Shown here piece by piece: positions 6,225-7,984 of a stretch of 7,984 nt of DNA (positions within the stretch are counted from its first letter, which is position 1; each line of letters begins with the position of its first letter). Below the pieces are notes generated by a model. The model was given only the letters and a program-made list of their open reading frames with translations, was not told the DNA's origin and searched no databases. Source of the DNA: an uncultured Peptococcaceae bacterium (GTDB taxonomy: Bacteria; Bacillota; Peptococcia; Peptococcales; Peptococcaceae); the NCBI GenBank assembly GCA_900553245.1, contig USCP01000088.1:1-7984 (forward strand). Direction: 5' to 3'. Both the position numbers and the translations under genes were made by a program.

Positions 6225-6863
6225 TCAATTAAAGGAAGGCACATCATAGTCGTATAAAAAGAAGGTTGTATTGGCCTGTTCGCCCGCCACATGAATGGTT
6301 TGTGTTTTTTCTACACGACGATTCATGCCGACGTGGTCATAGAAATGATAGTTACAAGTGGTATCTGTAAAGAGGAAAAATCGATTGATTTTTTCACGGC
6401 GCATCACGTCAACTGCCCCTTCAAAAAGACGACGTCCTAAGCCTTGACCACGGCACTCTTTACTGATGGCAAAAAATGCCAACTCGCCATCATACTTTTC
6501 ACCGCATTCGTCAAGAAGCACTTTGTCTACGCCGTTTACTCCCCAAAAAATCTTGGCAGCCAAACGCCCATCGGCACGAATTACTAAGCTCAGCGCATCT
6601 CTCATTAAGCGTAAACGTTCCATCAATGTCTGGCGCTTTTTTTGATTGTTTTTACCCATAATCACGCCTACCGGCACGCCGTTTTGCACAGCCACTTGGT
6701 TAAAGGTTTGCTCTGCTAAGCAGGCATTGAGGAAAAGCCGTGCGAGCTTTGCGGCGGTTTTATCACTACAAAATTGGTCATAGCCCCAGGTATCGCGAAT
6801 GATTTGTTCGACGGCAGGGCGATCGCTGTTCTTAAAAGGTCTCATTACAAATGCGGTACTCAT
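6225..6863 (-). CDS. GNAT-family N-acetyltransferase
   Basis: This is a cytosolic acetyl-CoA-dependent acetyltransferase of the GNAT fold, 212 aa from the chosen start. The acetyl-CoA pyrophosphate loop is clear: ISKECRGQGLGRRLFEGA (~133-150), matching R/Q-x-x-G-x-G/A. It follows beta strand ELAFFAI and precedes the motif-B-like stretch FLFTDTTCNYHFYDHVGM (~163-180). The N-terminal part (FVMRPFKNSDRPAVEQIIRDTW) is the usual GNAT opening. A basic insert (~73-94, GKNNQKKRQTLMERLRLMRD) between the early strands and motif A may form an extra helix. The acceptor substrate is unknown. I chose ATG 6863, with GGAG 12 nt upstream (rather long spacing). ATG 6881, six codons earlier, lacks an SD but cannot be excluded. 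The gene is monocistronic, with its own terminator and a promoter carrying a dyad. Confidence 0.9.
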   Translation of the reverse strand: MSTAFVMRPFKNSDRPAVEQIIRDTWGYDQFCSDKTAAKLARLFLNACLAEQTFNQVAVQNGVPVGVIMGKNNQKKRQTLMERLRLMRDALSLVIRADGRLAAKIFWGVNGVDKVLLDECGEKYDGELAFFAISKECRGQGLGRRLFEGAVDVMRREKINRFFLFTDTTCNYHFYDHVGMNRRVEKTQTIHVAGEQANTTFFLYDYDVPSFN

Positions 6864-6911
6864 GGTATTGTTTTTCTCCATTCTATGATTATTTGTCTTT
6901 CAACATGACTT

Positions 6912-6942
6912 ATCATAATATGTACAGTTGATGTACGGTCAA
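6912..6942 (-). promoter_or_regulatory. Promoter of the GNAT gene with a dyad between -35 and -10
   Basis: On the minus strand the -35 is TTGACC (6942-6937). Two -10 readings overlap: TATTAT (6920-6915, 16-bp spacer) and TATGAT (6917-6912, 19-bp spacer). A dyad GTACA-5 nt-TGTAC (6922-6936) fills the spacer. A 19-bp spacer containing a dyad is the layout of MerR-family-controlled promoters, but the ordinary 16-bp reading is also acceptable. Confidence 0.6.
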
Positions 6943-7042
6943 TAGGTTTTTGATATTTTTTAATTCAATCCGTTCTCTTCGCTCCGTCGAAAGGCTATCG
7001 AGTATATAAATTCCCTCTATTTTTCTTTTTGTGGCTTCTCGT

Positions 7043-7048
7043 TATACT
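7043..7048 (+). promoter_or_regulatory. Possible -10 element for the chromate-transporter pair
   Basis: TATACT is a good -10 hexamer. No good -35 lies 16-18 bp upstream; that stretch is T-rich (7020-7031). The implied leader before the GTG start is only about 13 nt. An alternative TATAAA at 7005-7010 also lacks a -35. Which one is used is unclear. Confidence 0.35.
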
Positions 7049-7067
7049 AGAGTGAGAGGTGATTTGT

Positions 7068-7634
7068 GTGAGTCAATCAAAACCTAGTCTGTGGCAAATT
7101 TTTACTGCCACCTTTACGCTAAGTGCCTTTACCTTTGGTGGAGGGTATGTCATTGTTACCCTGATGAAGGAACGCTTTGTCGATCGTTTTCAGTGGATCG
7201 AGGAAGACGAAATGCTCGACCTTGTAGCCCTTTCCCAATCCGCGCCGGGAGCAATGGCCATCAACGCGTCCATCATCGTGGGCTATAAGCTACGAGGGCT
7301 TTTGGGCGCACTAACGGCAACCATCGGCACCGTATTGCCACCGTTTCTCATTATTACCATTATTTCTGCTTTTTATAATGCCTTTGCTCACAATTTTGTG
7401 ATTTCCAAGCTCCTCGAAGGGATGCAAGCCGGCGTCGGCGCAGTGATTTGCTCCGTGGTTTACGACATGGCAGCAGGAATTACCAAAAGCGGTTCAACGT
7501 TCAACATCTCAATAATGGTCATCGCCTTTATTGCAACTTGTCTCTTTAAAATCAGTGTGGTTAAAGTGGTCTTGGTCTGCATTGCCCTCGGCATTTTAAA
7601 GAGCGTGGTGCTTCGAAAGCAGGTGACAAGATGA
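7068..7634 (+). CDS. Short-chain chromate transporter (CHR family), first subunit
   Basis: This is an integral membrane protein of 188 aa, the length of a single-domain (short-chain) CHR/ChrA-type protein. Such proteins work as pairs from adjacent genes and are annotated for chromate efflux, though many have unknown physiological substrates. The family signatures are FTFGGGYVIV (~22-31) in the first hydrophobic segment and LSQSAPGAMAINASIIVG (~55-72). Four or more further hydrophobic stretches follow (LLGALTATIGTVLPPFLIITIIS; SIMVIAFIAT; VVLVCIALGIL). The motif has PGA where the partner has PGP. The start is GTG at 7068, with SD AGAGGTG ending 6 nt before. A GTG at 7059 is in frame but lies inside that SD. 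It overlaps the second CHR gene by ATGA, so the two should be translationally coupled. Divergent from the GNAT gene. Confidence 0.92.
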   Translation: MSQSKPSLWQIFTATFTLSAFTFGGGYVIVTLMKERFVDRFQWIEEDEMLDLVALSQSAPGAMAINASIIVGYKLRGLLGALTATIGTVLPPFLIITIISAFYNAFAHNFVISKLLEGMQAGVGAVICSVVYDMAAGITKSGSTFNISIMVIAFIATCLFKISVVKVVLVCIALGILKSVVLRKQVTR

Positions 7635-7984
7635 TTTATTTGCAACTTTATCTAAGTTTTTTTCAAATCGGCATCTTTTGCTTTGGTGGCGGCTATGCGG
7701 CATTGCCGCTTATCCAAGATCAGGTGGTAAGCATCCACCACTGGCTCAGCATGGAGGAATTTACCCACCTCATCACCATTTCACAAATGACGCCGGGGCC
7801 GATTGCCATTAACTCCGCCACCTTTGTCGGCACAAAAGTGGCAGGTCTTATGGGCTCTGTGGTGGCAACTTTGGGCTTTGTCACGCCTAGTTTTATCATC
7901 ATGAGTATTCTTACATGGGTGTATTTCAAATATCGCAACACCGATTCTCTAAAAATCATTATGGCAACATTGCGACCGGCTGGG
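7631..7984 (+). CDS. Short-chain chromate transporter (CHR family), second subunit, 3'-partial
   Basis: An open frame of 118 codons runs from ATG at 7631 to the window edge without a stop. It begins MIYLQLYLSFFQIGIFCFGGGYAALPLIQ and contains both CHR signatures: CFGGGY (17-22) and TISQMTPGPIAINSATFVG (49-67). It then has a hydrophobic segment (GSVVATLGFVTPSFIIMSILTWVYF). Homologues are about 185-195 aa, so roughly the last third is missing. Its ATG overlaps the stop of the first CHR gene (ATGA), with SD AGGTGA (7621-7626) inside the end of that gene. The two are expected to form a heteromeric transporter with opposite membrane orientation, as known for paired short-chain CHR proteins. Compared with its partner, this one keeps the more typical PGP motif. 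Confidence 0.9.
   Translation, partial: MIYLQLYLSFFQIGIFCFGGGYAALPLIQDQVVSIHHWLSMEEFTHLITISQMTPGPIAINSATFVGTKVAGLMGSVVATLGFVTPSFIIMSILTWVYFKYRNTDSLKIIMATLRPAG

Noticed and set aside
1..7984. Mobile element, prophage, defence system or CRISPR array
   Set aside because: I saw no transposase, integrase, terminal repeats, repeat-spacer pattern or defence-type domains; all genes are intact housekeeping, transport or regulatory types, apart from those cut by the window edges.

Overview
The window reads like chromosomal DNA from a Gram-positive-type (Bacillota) bacterium. The signs are strong GGAGG-type Shine-Dalgarno sites at most genes, GTG and TTG starts, compact intergenic spaces, rho-independent hairpins followed by T-runs, sigma-A style promoters (some with an extended -10), and moderate G+C by eye. 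The protein families present are common in Bacillota, including anaerobic members. A Negativicutes-like host is my guess, but nothing here settles genus or class. I see no mobile element, CRISPR array, rRNA or tRNA. The region looks like ordinary, vertically inherited chromosome.

Left part (+ strand, 1-3570). It opens with the C-terminal portion of a CorC/HlyC-type (CNNM/DUF21) CBS-domain protein, closed by a clear terminator. Alanine racemase (alr) follows behind an extended -10 promoter. Next comes a 137-residue protein of unknown function with its own strong promoter and terminator. Then comes a monocistronic XRE-cupin transcriptional regulator. It converges on the next operon and shares a bidirectional terminator with it.

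Middle (- strand, 6863 down to 3619). A GNAT acetyltransferase gene has its own promoter and terminator. Downstream of it is a two-gene operon: a DUF819-family membrane protein (likely a transporter) followed by an M19 (renal dipeptidase-like) metallo-dipeptidase. The operon has a near-consensus promoter, and just after the expected transcription start lie two AT-rich palindromes 20 bp apart that look like an operator. The dipeptidase most likely starts at a TTG served by an SD in the short gap after the transporter stop.

Right end (+ strand, 7068 to edge). Two short-chain chromate-transporter (CHR) family genes overlap by ATGA. The second runs off the window and has no stop codon inside it.

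Taken together, the most coherent functional story is small-molecule or peptide handling linked to amino-acid and cell-wall metabolism. The DUF819 permease and M19 dipeptidase form one regulated unit, a cupin-type ligand-sensing regulator sits next to it, and alr is nearby. The link between these parts is inference from proximity. I found no clear evidence of a wholly new biological system. The best leads are the operator-like twin palindrome, the uncharacterised 137-residue protein, and the dyad-bearing promoter of the acetyltransferase.
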